Source of the DNA: JAFAMB01 sp963775805
Lineage (GTDB): Bacteria > Verrucomicrobiota > Verrucomicrobiia > Chthoniobacterales > JAFAMB01
Direction: 5' to 3'
Length of the DNA stretch: 64,000 bases
Assembly: GCA_963775805.1 (NCBI GenBank)
Contig: CAVZKG010000002.1
Coordinates: forward strand, 248,001 to 312,000
A program made the position numbers and the translations under genes. Positions 36,118-44,232 of this stretch are shown here, in pieces (positions within the stretch are counted from its first letter, which is position 1; each line of letters begins with the position of its first letter). Under the pieces are notes generated by a model. The model made no database searches, was not told where the DNA came from, and worked only from the letters and a program-made list of their open reading frames with translations.

Positions 36118-38466
36118 ATGTTTGGACGTACCTCTCTGAAAAAGGAACCGCCGAAATGCTCGGCGAAGCCTCGATTTGCGGCTGGGCCCCAGGCATCACT
36201 CTCCGATTCGGAAAAAGAGTCATCGGCCCACGGACAGCCGAGGTATGATTTTCGATTCGGGGATGTCCTAATCGATGTTTCGGACTCGCGTCACAAATCT
36301 GCCGGGCTTGGGTTTGTCCAGACGAAGCTGGAAGTCGGAGCAATAAATGACCCGCTGGAGCGCGAAGCGGATCGAGTGGCCGGGCAAGTGATGCGTGCGT
36401 CCGGCCTGGGAAATTCCTCGAGCACACAGGCTGCCGGGAGCCATCACGAAGCGGGACGCGGCCTGCGCGCGATGGCTCCAGACTGTATTGAAAATATGCT
36501 GTCATCGGAGGGGCGGGCGCTCGATCGATCGGCGCGCGACTTTTTCGAAAATCGGCTGCAGCGAGACCTCTCGCGTGTGCGCATCCACGACGAACCTGAC
36601 GCTGGGGATTCGGCACGGTCCATCGGCGCGAGGGCGTATACCGCGGGATCAGATATCGTCTTCGGGCCGGGGCAGTATTCGCCCGGGAGCATCGCCGGCA
36701 GGCATCTGATCGCTCACGAATTGGCGCACGTTATCCAGCAAACAGGCGCTCCGGAATCCGGCCGAGCACGCGACGCCGGTGGGCCCTCCGTTGTCGGCCA
36801 CTCTGCGGCACCGAAGATTCAGCGACAGGCCGTACCTCCGGAAGAATATGGGCGACTGATCGAGGAAATTGACGCCAAACTCGCCGATCCTAAACTTTCC
36901 GACGAGGAGCGTCTGAAGCTACAGCGTGAGCGTCACGAATATTACGAGTACCTACGCGATTGGGAGGACTCGAGGCAGGGATTGCCCGCGGGTCAAAGGT
37001 TCACCGCTCCGCCTTCCATGCCCAAAGCAACCCCAAAATTCCAGCCGCGTGAAACCGCTCCGAGCACTCCGTCGGTGGCGTCCGGAGCGCCAGGAGAGAA
37101 ACTCAAATCTGTTCCAACCACTGGTTCGGCGGGCAACCAGGCGGCCTCGGCGAAAGCGCAGGCCGGGCAGGGTGCCGGAAAGAGCGCAGTCCCCCCGCCT
37201 TCGACGCCGTATGTAGAACCTGTTACTCAACCTGCGAACAAGGAGGAGCGGGCGAAACGCGACGAGGAATCAGCGATTGGAAAGCGACTGAATGAAATGG
37301 CCGTGTCAGGCGATTTGAGCGACATCAAGCGCGTGGAAGGTCGGGGCCGGGTAAAAGGCAAGGAGAGCCCGGACTACGCATTTGAACTAAAGGGTGGTTC
37401 GTTTATTTACGGAGACCTTTACAGCCCAGCAGTCAGCACTCCCGTGGACAATGTTGTCGACAAGGTAATCGAGAAGAAGTCGGCGCAGGGCGAGATCTTG
37501 GTTTTGCATCTCGTTGGTTTCGATAAGCCGCTGGAGTTTGCGCAGAGCGTTGCGGAGGCTCTGATCGTGACGCCCAACCATGGGCTCAAACGGATGGTCG
37601 CCTTCGCCGACAAGAAGCTTCTGATATCGCGCTCACTGGAGGTCAATAGCAAGGCGCTTCCGACGATCCAGAAAAGGGTGGAGGCGCGCCGGGAAGAGCA
37701 ACGTAAGGCGGAGAAAGTGACGCGCCCGGAATGGGCGAAGCCACAACAGGAGAGGCGGATTAAGGAGTCACCGAAGTTGTCGCCGGAAACGGTGGAGAAG
37801 CTTCGCTTGACGGTGGCCAAAGACGAAATCAGAGCGCTGATCGAGTCCGATCCGAAGCAATCAAGGGAAGAACCGAACCGTTCTTCGAGAAAAGGTTTTT
37901 TCAATGATCCGAATGCTTTGGATATAGCACCGAAGACCGGGACTGGCATCAGCACCCAGGGAGCAGTGGAAGGAGCGGGGCAGATGGCGCTCAGCAGTCA
38001 ACTCTCAGCGGTGCGAGACGCGGAACTGAACAAGGCGTTGAATCAATGGGACGCTTTGCAGCCGAAGATCAACGAACTACGTTCCAGAGGTTACAACGTC
38101 ACGATTACGGTGGTGGCGCAAGTGCCCAAACAACCAGACGTTGCGGGTTATGCGACTGGCGTCGGAGACGCCACCCAGGTGGTGTATTTCGAAAAAATGT
38201 ATATCGCCCAGTTCTCCTTCGCCAAGAAGGCGGGAGCCCGGATGGTTCCAGCAAATCAAAACGAACTCGACTCTATGGGTCCGGTATCCGCAGATCAGTC
38301 CGCAGCGATGGATAAATTCGGGACTGAAGACCGGTATGACGAGCCTGCCTGGATTGATGCGATGCAGGAGCAGTACCAAATTTATAAGAGTGCGGGGGAT
38401 TATAAACCACCTAAGCAGGGATTCCGGTTTGAGGTTAGGGATTTGACATTGCCGGCTTATGAATAA
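36118..38466 (+). CDS. DUF4157 (eCIS core-domain) protein with toxin-like segment
   Basis: This 782-aa protein begins after a good SD (GGAG, 6 nt). Residues 75-212 form a DUF4157 domain: DPLEREADRVAGQVM, LSRVRIHDEPDAGDSARSIG, ARAYTAGSDIVFGPGQYSP, and the zinc-peptidase-like HELAHVIQQ (His200, Glu201, His204). Pro/Ala/Gln-rich linkers span about 225-375. Residues 385-485 resemble by eye the PD-(D/E)xK-like tRNase toxins of contact-dependent inhibition: PDY at 418, GDLYSP at 432, KK at 453 and Gln457, then ILVLHL. The C-terminal 170 residues are unrecognised. DUF4157 proteins are often cargo of contractile injection systems; no sheath or tube genes are in the window. Confidence 0.75.
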   Translation: MFGRTSLKKEPPKCSAKPRFAAGPQASLSDSEKESSAHGQPRYDFRFGDVLIDVSDSRHKSAGLGFVQTKLEVGAINDPLEREADRVAGQVMRASGLGNSSSTQAAGSHHEAGRGLRAMAPDCIENMLSSEGRALDRSARDFFENRLQRDLSRVRIHDEPDAGDSARSIGARAYTAGSDIVFGPGQYSPGSIAGRHLIAHELAHVIQQTGAPESGRARDAGGPSVVGHSAAPKIQRQAVPPEEYGRLIEEIDAKLADPKLSDEERLKLQRERHEYYEYLRDWEDSRQGLPAGQRFTAPPSMPKATPKFQPRETAPSTPSVASGAPGEKLKSVPTTGSAGNQAASAKAQAGQGAGKSAVPPPSTPYVEPVTQPANKEERAKRDEESAIGKRLNEMAVSGDLSDIKRVEGRGRVKGKESPDYAFELKGGSFIYGDLYSPAVSTPVDNVVDKVIEKKSAQGEILVLHLVGFDKPLEFAQSVAEALIVTPNHGLKRMVAFADKKLLISRSLEVNSKALPTIQKRVEARREEQRKAEKVTRPEWAKPQQERRIKESPKLSPETVEKLRLTVAKDEIRALIESDPKQSREEPNRSSRKGFFNDPNALDIAPKTGTGISTQGAVEGAGQMALSSQLSAVRDAELNKALNQWDALQPKINELRSRGYNVTITVVAQVPKQPDVAGYATGVGDATQVVYFEKMYIAQFSFAKKAGARMVPANQNELDSMGPVSADQSAAMDKFGTEDRYDEPAWIDAMQEQYQIYKSAGDYKPPKQGFRFEVRDLTLPAYE

Positions 38467-38481
38467 ATCTGCGTCGCCGCT

Positions 38482-39057
38482 CTATTGAACTGCTAACACC
38501 ATTGGCGCGTCGGGATTTGCGAAATCGATACTGAAATACTTGCTGTAGAATTCGCCCTTCTTTGTTTTCACGGCTTGCCGGACTCTGACCGTCGTTGGCG
38601 AAAGCCAGCCCGGATCGATCACGAGACGACCTTCGTCCGCATCGGCTGGAAGGGGGATCAACTTTTCGGCCCGAACTTCGCTGACGTTCCCACCCCGCAC
38701 GATGAAGAAGTAAAGATTGCCGGCCCTTCTACGGTTGAGTTCGTCAAGGGCGACAACAGTCCCTTCTTCGTTCCAGAAAACACCAAACGCTTTGGCGAAT
38801 CTCAGATCAACACTATTCGGTTCAGGATAATAGGCATTCACGGATGCCAACTCTTGGCCGGTCTGAACTTGGATGAGACGGTAGCGAATCTGGGTGCCGG
38901 GATCGACTACCCATTCGTACTTCCCGTCCGGGCTTGTTGATCTTCCCCGTGGGAGGTACGGATCACCCGCTAACGGCGGATTTTGGGCGATAGCCGCAGA
39001 GGCGATAATGACCGTCAATAATATCACTGCAAATGAAAAACTCTTCGAACTGCGCAT
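38482..39057 (-). CDS. Exported hypothetical protein
   Basis: The 191-aa protein begins MRSSKSFSFAVILLTVIIAS, a Sec signal with likely cleavage near AIAQ. The mature part includes DPYLPRGRSTSPDGKYEWVV and looks beta-rich, like a beta-propeller or lipocalin-like fragment, but I recognise no family. The ATG at 39057 is preceded by AGGAGG at ideal spacing, lying within the last codons of the upstream gene whose TGA ends one base before. This argues strongly for coupling to the 3D-domain lipoprotein. It converges on the DUF4157 gene with a 15-bp gap. Confidence 0.7.
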   Translation of the reverse strand: MRSSKSFSFAVILLTVIIASAAIAQNPPLAGDPYLPRGRSTSPDGKYEWVVDPGTQIRYRLIQVQTGQELASVNAYYPEPNSVDLRFAKAFGVFWNEEGTVVALDELNRRRAGNLYFFIVRGGNVSEVRAEKLIPLPADADEGRLVIDPGWLSPTTVRVRQAVKTKKGEFYSKYFSIDFANPDAPMVLAVQ

Positions 39058-39058
39058 C

Positions 39059-39802
39059 TCAGTTTCCTCCTGTTTTCCAGCCTGGTCCCCGGTGGACGAT
39101 GTAAATCTGTCCATACTCGTTGCTCTGGACTTGGTTCTGAAAATCTTGTTCGACTTGTCCCGATGAGCGGTCGCCCGCGAGGTTGTAGACATCCACTCGG
39201 CCTGCGCCGTTAGAATCGTAATCCATTCGACCCGCGTCCGAGCTCGCCCACATCCCAGTTGCTCCCGTGTCGTTCGCTTCCGCGTACATATTCAACGCTG
39301 GAATGTAGATAAGAGATCCACGCGGGATCAGGTTGAAGTCGACCGATACGGTGGTCCCTTCAACCGCAAGCGGATCCCCGTTCGTCCAGGTAGTCCCCAT
39401 CCAGTTCGCCGAAGTTGCCGTTGGGTATTGCCAATCCAGGTCTTTGTTCGAGTAGGCTGTGAGCCTTGCGTCATATTGGTCCCATTGCGAGAGCTGGTCC
39501 TGGGTCGGATCCGTCAGGCCATATTTCTCACGAAATGCCTCCTGATTCTGGTTCGCATTCCCGCCCAAAATCCCGAGATCACCGTTCCCTGGGGCCGTGG
39601 CGGCGTTGTTGGTCCTTGGAGTAATTGAACCACGGTCAGCGGAACCTGCGATCTGATTTCCTTGGCTGATGTCTGCCTCGCCTGGTCGCGAAGGATCAGA
39701 TGAAATTTCCGATTCTTCATTGGGTTCGTTGTCACATCCGAGAATGAAAATAGTCATCATAAAAGCGGCTATTCGAACAATATGCACCCCTAGACCGTTC
39801 AT
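39059..39802 (-). CDS. Lipoprotein with 3D (RlpA/MltA-like) domain
   Basis: The 247-aa protein has a lipobox (TIFILGCDN, Cys23), so it is probably anchored to the outer membrane. A low-complexity Asn/Gly/Ser linker (to about residue 90) precedes a 3D domain: VDFNLIPRGSLIYIPALN, then NDTGATG, then GRVDVYN, supplying the three characteristic Asp residues. This fold is found in peptidoglycan-cleaving enzymes such as RlpA and MltA. It is the middle gene of three, after the cysteine-peptidase-like gene and coupled to the next exported protein. Glycan cleavage is inferred from the domain only. Confidence 0.75.
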   Translation of the reverse strand: MNGLGVHIVRIAAFMMTIFILGCDNEPNEESEISSDPSRPGEADISQGNQIAGSADRGSITPRTNNAATAPGNGDLGILGGNANQNQEAFREKYGLTDPTQDQLSQWDQYDARLTAYSNKDLDWQYPTATSANWMGTTWTNGDPLAVEGTTVSVDFNLIPRGSLIYIPALNMYAEANDTGATGMWASSDAGRMDYDSNGAGRVDVYNLAGDRSSGQVEQDFQNQVQSNEYGQIYIVHRGPGWKTGGN

Positions 39803-39829
39803 GGATTGGTGCGCGTGAGCCGAGCAGGT

Positions 39830-40603
39830 CTACTGATTCTGAGTCGGCGCTTTGGGCAAAGCTCGTAGAACAAATGCGTAACAACCGTTGTTGCCCGAAA
39901 ACCGCTTCAGCCAGGTCGCGATAGAGAAATTCTTGACCCACGCACCGTCAAGATGGGCGTCTGCGCTGTCGATTGATCCATCGCGCCCGACGATTCCTGC
40001 ATGCCCGAGGTAAATCGGCCCGGAACGGGAAAAACAGGTCGGGCTGACCATAATCGACCCGGGCGGTGCGCTCCCGGGCTCCACTTCCGTGGCAGGCCCG
40101 TTACGGAGACGTCGCAGAATCTCCCTTGTCGAGTTCGATTCCAGTCGGAACCCGCAGATCGGGTAGATAATCCGATCAATTGCATCTCCGACGAAGCTCA
40201 CCTCTGGATTCCGCGCCGGATATCTCTTTGCGGCACGATTTTCTTTTGTCCGGTTTCGCCTGTTCAGGAGAGTTGCGACTCCGTCCAGGACTGCTGCATC
40301 GATTGCGGTTTCCTGGTTCTTTCCAAATGGAGAAAGAGAAGTGTCAGCGGCAACGATGATCGGCTCAGTACCAGCTTGCCGCTGGACGAGGACAAGCCCG
40401 GAAAGTTCATTCTGTTCAAGGGCAAACAGGTAATAATCGATCTTCCTTGAAGTGATCGTACCGCAATACTCAAACTCTGTTCTAGAGGCGGACTGTTCGA
40501 CGAGGCCGCGCGCTTCAGCAACCCCATCCTCCGATTGCGCCGGCGCAGTACCGCAAATCGACGCCCACACAACCAGACAAAAAGCAGCTCGACAGAAAGA
40601 CAT
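39830..40603 (-). CDS. Exported NlpC/P60- or CHAP-like cysteine peptidase candidate
   Basis: The 257-aa protein has a Sec signal ending near TAPAQ. The C-terminal part shows a Cys-then-His pattern of this fold: Cys in IYPICGFRLESN, PPGSIMVSP, then GHAGIVGRDGSIDSADAHLD and VKNFSIATWLKRF, which matches the His-containing strand of amidases and NlpC/P60 enzymes. Peptidoglycan cleavage is inferred; the match is by eye and the N-terminal 140 residues are unassigned. It is first in the three-gene exported set, 27 nt before the lipoprotein gene. An ATG start at 40603 with no strong SD. Confidence 0.6.
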   Translation of the reverse strand: MSFCRAAFCLVVWASICGTAPAQSEDGVAEARGLVEQSASRTEFEYCGTITSRKIDYYLFALEQNELSGLVLVQRQAGTEPIIVAADTSLSPFGKNQETAIDAAVLDGVATLLNRRNRTKENRAAKRYPARNPEVSFVGDAIDRIIYPICGFRLESNSTREILRRLRNGPATEVEPGSAPPGSIMVSPTCFSRSGPIYLGHAGIVGRDGSIDSADAHLDGAWVKNFSIATWLKRFSGNNGCYAFVLRALPKAPTQNQ

Positions 40604-40687
40604 AACACTTCAGTAAAGTGTTTTTAGATAGAAAGCAACTTTTTAAATAAATGTTTCGACCAGCTGAGGCCATCGTCCACCAAATAC

Positions 40688-40730
40688 GCCATATAAGTCG
40701 TATAGGCCTAATAAGTCGTATACGATCCCA
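40688..40730. repeat. Degenerate 9-bp tandem repeat (GTCSYATAR family), site 2
   Basis: The units read GCCATATAA, GTCGTATAG, GCCTAATAA, GTCGTATAC, GATCCCATT. It lies in the gap between the promoter side of the cysteine-peptidase-like gene and the end of the permease operon. The two GTCGTATA units and the GATCCCATT end closely match site 1. Confidence 0.7.
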
Positions 40731-40804
40731 TTTCCCCCGGCCGCGCTACGTTGAACCGCTTTGCCTTTTCGGATTGCCCAAACGGCCGGAAAATTGGGAG
40801 AATC

Positions 40805-41650
40805 CTATTTAACTGCGCCCATCGTTAACCCCCGCACCAGCTGCCGTGACACGATGATGCTGAATATAATCACCGGCAGGGCAACCAATGTGCCTGTTGC
40901 CATGATCTGGCCCCACGGTGTTTCATAGCCACTTAGAAAACTGGTGGCAACAACCGGGGCAGTCTTTGCGTGATCGCGCGTCAGCACCAGCGCATAAAGA
41001 AGCTCGTTCCATGAAAAAATGAAGCTAAAGATCGCCGAAACCGCAATGCCGGGTGCGGCTAGAGGAAGAGCGATACGCCAGAAGATACCAAAGGAGCTAT
41101 ACCCTTCTAGAGTCGCTGCTTCGTCGAGCTCTTTAGGAATATTGCGAAACTGATCGGTGCAGATCCAGACGACGATCGGTACGTTAAAAGTCAGGTAGAT
41201 CAGAATCAGAACGAGTTGGGTGTCGAGAAGCTTGAATTGCCGCGCGAGCAGGAAAAAAGGAAGCGCCATGACGATCGGGCTAATCATGCGATTGCTGATA
41301 AACCAGAACCAGAGATCCTCTTTCGCTTTGAACTCGAATCTGGCCAGAGCGTAGGCAGCCGGTGTTCCCAGTATCAATGCAAGCGTGGTCGTCGAGAGAG
41401 CTACGATCAGCGAATTTAAAAGGCAGGCGCCAATATTAAATTTCTGATCGGCGGTGATGTAGTTGTCGAGTGTCGGTTTAAATATGAATTGCGGCGTGGA
41501 AGAAAGAATCGCTGCTTGTTCTTTAAAGGAGGTTGTGACCATCCAGTAAAACGGGAAGACACAGATAACCGCGACAAGCAGCAACAGAGCGAAATGTCCC
41601 GGATGAGAGCGGTGCTTCGTGCCTCCGATTGTTGATTTAGGAGCGGCCAT
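40805..41650 (-). CDS. Sugar ABC permease, MalG/UgpE type
   Basis: This inner-membrane permease of a CUT1 carbohydrate importer has about six membrane helices. The EAA motif that contacts the ATPase is visible as KELDEAATLEGYSSFGIFWR, and the N-terminal helix is HFALLLLVAVICVFPFYW. From the ATG at 41650 it is 281 aa, the usual length; a longer in-frame start overlaps the upstream permease gene and was rejected. It follows the other permease by 11 nt and is third in the binding-protein operon. Substrate inferred from neighbours: a polyol. Confidence 0.92.
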   Translation of the reverse strand: MAAPKSTIGGTKHRSHPGHFALLLLVAVICVFPFYWMVTTSFKEQAAILSSTPQFIFKPTLDNYITADQKFNIGACLLNSLIVALSTTTLALILGTPAAYALARFEFKAKEDLWFWFISNRMISPIVMALPFFLLARQFKLLDTQLVLILIYLTFNVPIVVWICTDQFRNIPKELDEAATLEGYSSFGIFWRIALPLAAPGIAVSAIFSFIFSWNELLYALVLTRDHAKTAPVVATSFLSGYETPWGQIMATGTLVALPVIIFSIIVSRQLVRGLTMGAVK

Positions 41651-41661
41651 AACGATCAACC

Positions 41662-42585
41662 TCAAATCTCTTTGTAGATGAGCCTGATATAAATTCGGGA
41701 AAGCACGGTCGCGACAATCAAAAGAATGATCGCCTGTGCACAAGCGACTCCTTGATCAAAGGCTCGAAATCCAATGCGCTGAACGAATAGGCTGATCAGC
41801 TCCGTAGCAGAGCCGGGTCCTCCTTTAGTCATGATGTACACGACATCGAACAGTTTCAAGATATCGGCCGTCCGCAAAATCAAAATAGCGGTAATTCCTG
41901 GCAACATGAACGGGAGCTGCACCCTCCATAGGACATGCCACCAGTGCGCGGTTTCAAGTTTAGCTGCCTCCTCGATCTCTTGCGGCACCATCGTCAGGCT
42001 CGAAAATAGCACCAATGCGCAGAACGGTGTCCATTGCCAAACTTCCATCACGGAGATCGCTAAAAACGCCAGGTTTGGGTCCGCCAACCAATCAGGGCGC
42101 GAATGGAAGAGAACGCTCCAGATATAATTGATAACCCCATAGTTGCCGTCAAATAGCAGCCGGCCGGTCAACCCGACAACTGCAAACGTGGTAGCCATCG
42201 GGACGACCAAAGCGACTCGGCATATTTTCTTGAGAGTCTCGTTTCCTTGCTGGTGCAAAAGGAGGGCGATGGTTAGGCCAAAGACGAGCTCCAGCGGAAG
42301 AGTAATAATCAAAAAAAGAAATGTTCTGATAAGCGCGTCGCGGAACGAATCGTCCTGGAAGATTGCGATATAATTGTCGAACCAGGTGATCGGAGCGTTA
42401 TAGAGAGGCCAGACGCCGAGTATATTTCCCGTCCAATGGACTTTAGGCAGAATGAACTCGTGGAACGAAACTCCTAGCGCGAACAGCAAGGGAAATATCC
42501 CAACTCCAAATAGAACAATTACGGCAGGCGCGAGAAAAAAGAATGCGCCGGTCGAATAGGTTTTTTTTGTTTTCCTTGCGCTCAC
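41662..42585 (-). CDS. Sugar ABC permease, MalF/UgpA type
   Basis: The second membrane subunit of the same importer has 307 aa with six predicted helices starting with GAFFFLAPAVIVLFGVGIFP. The EAA loop is QEIEEAAKLETAHWWHVLWR. The start codon is GTG at 42585. It lies between the binding-protein gene and the MalG-type permease. A strong stem-loop in the 90-bp gap before it may lower its expression relative to the binding protein, as in other binding-protein operons. Confidence 0.92.
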   Translation of the reverse strand: MSARKTKKTYSTGAFFFLAPAVIVLFGVGIFPLLFALGVSFHEFILPKVHWTGNILGVWPLYNAPITWFDNYIAIFQDDSFRDALIRTFLFLIITLPLELVFGLTIALLLHQQGNETLKKICRVALVVPMATTFAVVGLTGRLLFDGNYGVINYIWSVLFHSRPDWLADPNLAFLAISVMEVWQWTPFCALVLFSSLTMVPQEIEEAAKLETAHWWHVLWRVQLPFMLPGITAILILRTADILKLFDVVYIMTKGGPGSATELISLFVQRIGFRAFDQGVACAQAIILLIVATVLSRIYIRLIYKEI

Positions 42586-42622
42586 GGTGAAGAGCTATTC
42601 CAGTGCGGGAAGTCGAAGACCC

Positions 42623-42658
42623 TCGCCGCAAGCCCCATGCACAGGAGGCCTGCGGCGA
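42623..42658 (-). promoter_or_regulatory. Intercistronic stem-loop between binding-protein and permease genes
   Basis: Perfect 8-bp arms TCGCCGCA / TGCGGCGA flank a further pairing region (GCC with GGC). It lies after the binding-protein stop and before the permease start. The location matches mRNA-stabilising hairpins that keep binding protein in excess over the permeases. No T run is present, so full termination is unlikely. Confidence 0.5.
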
Positions 42659-42675
42659 ACAGATCGGTTAACGGC

Positions 42676-44013
42676 TCATTGAGCCAATGGCTTTTTTCCG
42701 TCGTAGTACCCGGCCTTCTTCAGGACGTCGTCGACGCGTTTATCGATCTCCTCAGAAGCCTGTTTCACGGTCGCCTGTCCATCCTGCATCTTTGTGCCCC
42801 ATTCGGCGATGATCTCAGAAAGCTGCGGCCATTCAGCAAACCGAGGACGAAATTCCGGAACTCCTTGCTGCCACGATTCCACCATCGGCGGTATGAAAGG
42901 ATACTTGGCAACAAAGTCCTTATCCTGATAGGTCGATTGGCGCCCACTGACACCTCCGTTCTCTACATACTCTTTGGCTTTCGCTTTCGACGTTATCCAC
43001 TCAATGAACAACCACGCGGCCCCCTGCTTCTTGTCATCAGCCTGCTTGGCCACAGCGAGGGAAAATCCGCCGAGCGCGGGTTTCCGGCCGGCCGGTCCCT
43101 TCGGTTCCGGCGCGATCGCAAGGTCATTGACGATCTTCGAGGTTTTGGGGTCGGCTAGTGTCGAGTAAAACGCGGACCATTCCGTGATCATTGCCACTTG
43201 TCCCTGGGCGAGAGCATTGACCGCTTCGTTGTGATCAAAATCGACAATCCCAGGTGGCATGATCTTTTCAAGTTTCTGCCGGAATTCGAGTCCTTCCTGG
43301 TCCTTCGGATCAGCAAGATTCGCTTTGAATTTGGCATCCAGGAGCGATCCTCCCCACGGCCAGATGAAACGCATAAAACTATCGCAAGACTGGGTTTCAC
43401 CACGTCGCGACTGAAGGGCGTACGCGAACTTGCCGTTGCCCGTCAACTTGGGTCCGTAAACGTTCAGTAGATCGTCCCAAGTTTCCGGCGGCTTGTCGAA
43501 ACCCGCTTGGCTCAACATCGTTTTGTTGTAGAAGAGGAGCCCGGAATAGTTGTCGAACGGCAATCCGTAGACCTTGTTGTCCCACGTACCAAAAGCGTTT
43601 AACAGGAGCGGGAAAAAGTCACTCATGTCAAGGTCCGGATCAGTGAGATTCGGGAACTTCTTCTGAAGCTCATCGATTGGCACGATCCAACCTGATTCGG
43701 CGAACTCACCCAACCAGACAAGGTCGACTAATGCGATTGAGAGATCGCCCTGTGCGCTGAAATCGAGAACTTCTTTCTCTCGGGTGCTCTCGTAAGGAAC
43801 AATTTCGTAAGAGACTTTGATGCCAGTCTTTTGCTCGAATTCGGGCAACATTTTGATCGTCGCCCGGTATCCGGGACGATCGAGGAAGATTACTTTGATC
43901 TCCGTTCCTTTATAGTCTTTGGATGCTTCCTCAAGGGACCAAGCGTTCGCAACGCGTAATCCAAGACTCAGGAAGGCGACTCCAGCACATAGTGCGCAAA
44001 GGAGTTTTTTCAT
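42676..44013 (-). CDS. Sugar ABC substrate-binding protein (CUT1, family 1)
   Basis: The 445-aa periplasmic binding protein has a signal peptide (LLCALCAGVAFLSLGLRVAN). The mature sequence shows FLDRPGYRATIKMLPEFEQK, KVYGLPFDNYSGLLFYNKTM and YALQSRRGETQS, typical of the MalE/UgpB type. It is first in the importer operon. Close family members bind polyols, oligosaccharides or glycerol phosphate; the adjacent tetritol-type enzymes favour a polyol. A 12-bp palindrome lies about 50 nt upstream of the start. Confidence 0.92.
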   Translation of the reverse strand: MKKLLCALCAGVAFLSLGLRVANAWSLEEASKDYKGTEIKVIFLDRPGYRATIKMLPEFEQKTGIKVSYEIVPYESTREKEVLDFSAQGDLSIALVDLVWLGEFAESGWIVPIDELQKKFPNLTDPDLDMSDFFPLLLNAFGTWDNKVYGLPFDNYSGLLFYNKTMLSQAGFDKPPETWDDLLNVYGPKLTGNGKFAYALQSRRGETQSCDSFMRFIWPWGGSLLDAKFKANLADPKDQEGLEFRQKLEKIMPPGIVDFDHNEAVNALAQGQVAMITEWSAFYSTLADPKTSKIVNDLAIAPEPKGPAGRKPALGGFSLAVAKQADDKKQGAAWLFIEWITSKAKAKEYVENGGVSGRQSTYQDKDFVAKYPFIPPMVESWQQGVPEFRPRFAEWPQLSEIIAEWGTKMQDGQATVKQASEEIDKRVDDVLKKAGYYDGKKPLAQ

Positions 44014-44064
44014 ATTGTTTTGAGCGCCATCACGGAATGGCAGGGGGGTTTTTGGGTGTCGGTT

Positions 44065-44076
44065 AGTTAATTAACT
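44065..44076. promoter_or_regulatory. Perfect 12-bp palindrome AGTTAATTAACT, operator candidate
   Basis: The exact palindrome lies about 50 bp upstream of the binding-protein start codon, in the only sizeable non-coding gap (220 bp) before the importer operon. Its position suits a regulator site. No transcription-factor gene is in the window to link to it, and a palindrome of this AT-rich type can arise by chance. Confidence 0.35.
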
Positions 44077-44232
44077 TCGGGACAACTGAAGGTGGCGAAT
44101 CTAGGGCGATTGAGGCAACGCTGCCAGCGTCTGGATCGCCAAAAACAAAACGCATCCAAAGCCCAGGTGCCCCGAATCGAGTGAATGAAAGCGAAGTTTT
44201 GCTCAGATTCCAAGCATAATACTCTGTTTCAA

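Noticed and set aside
36014..36616. 200-codon ORF opposite the dehydrogenase and DUF4157 genes
   Set aside because: It lies antisense to two recognisable genes and is rich in Arg/Pro/His as expected from a shadow frame.
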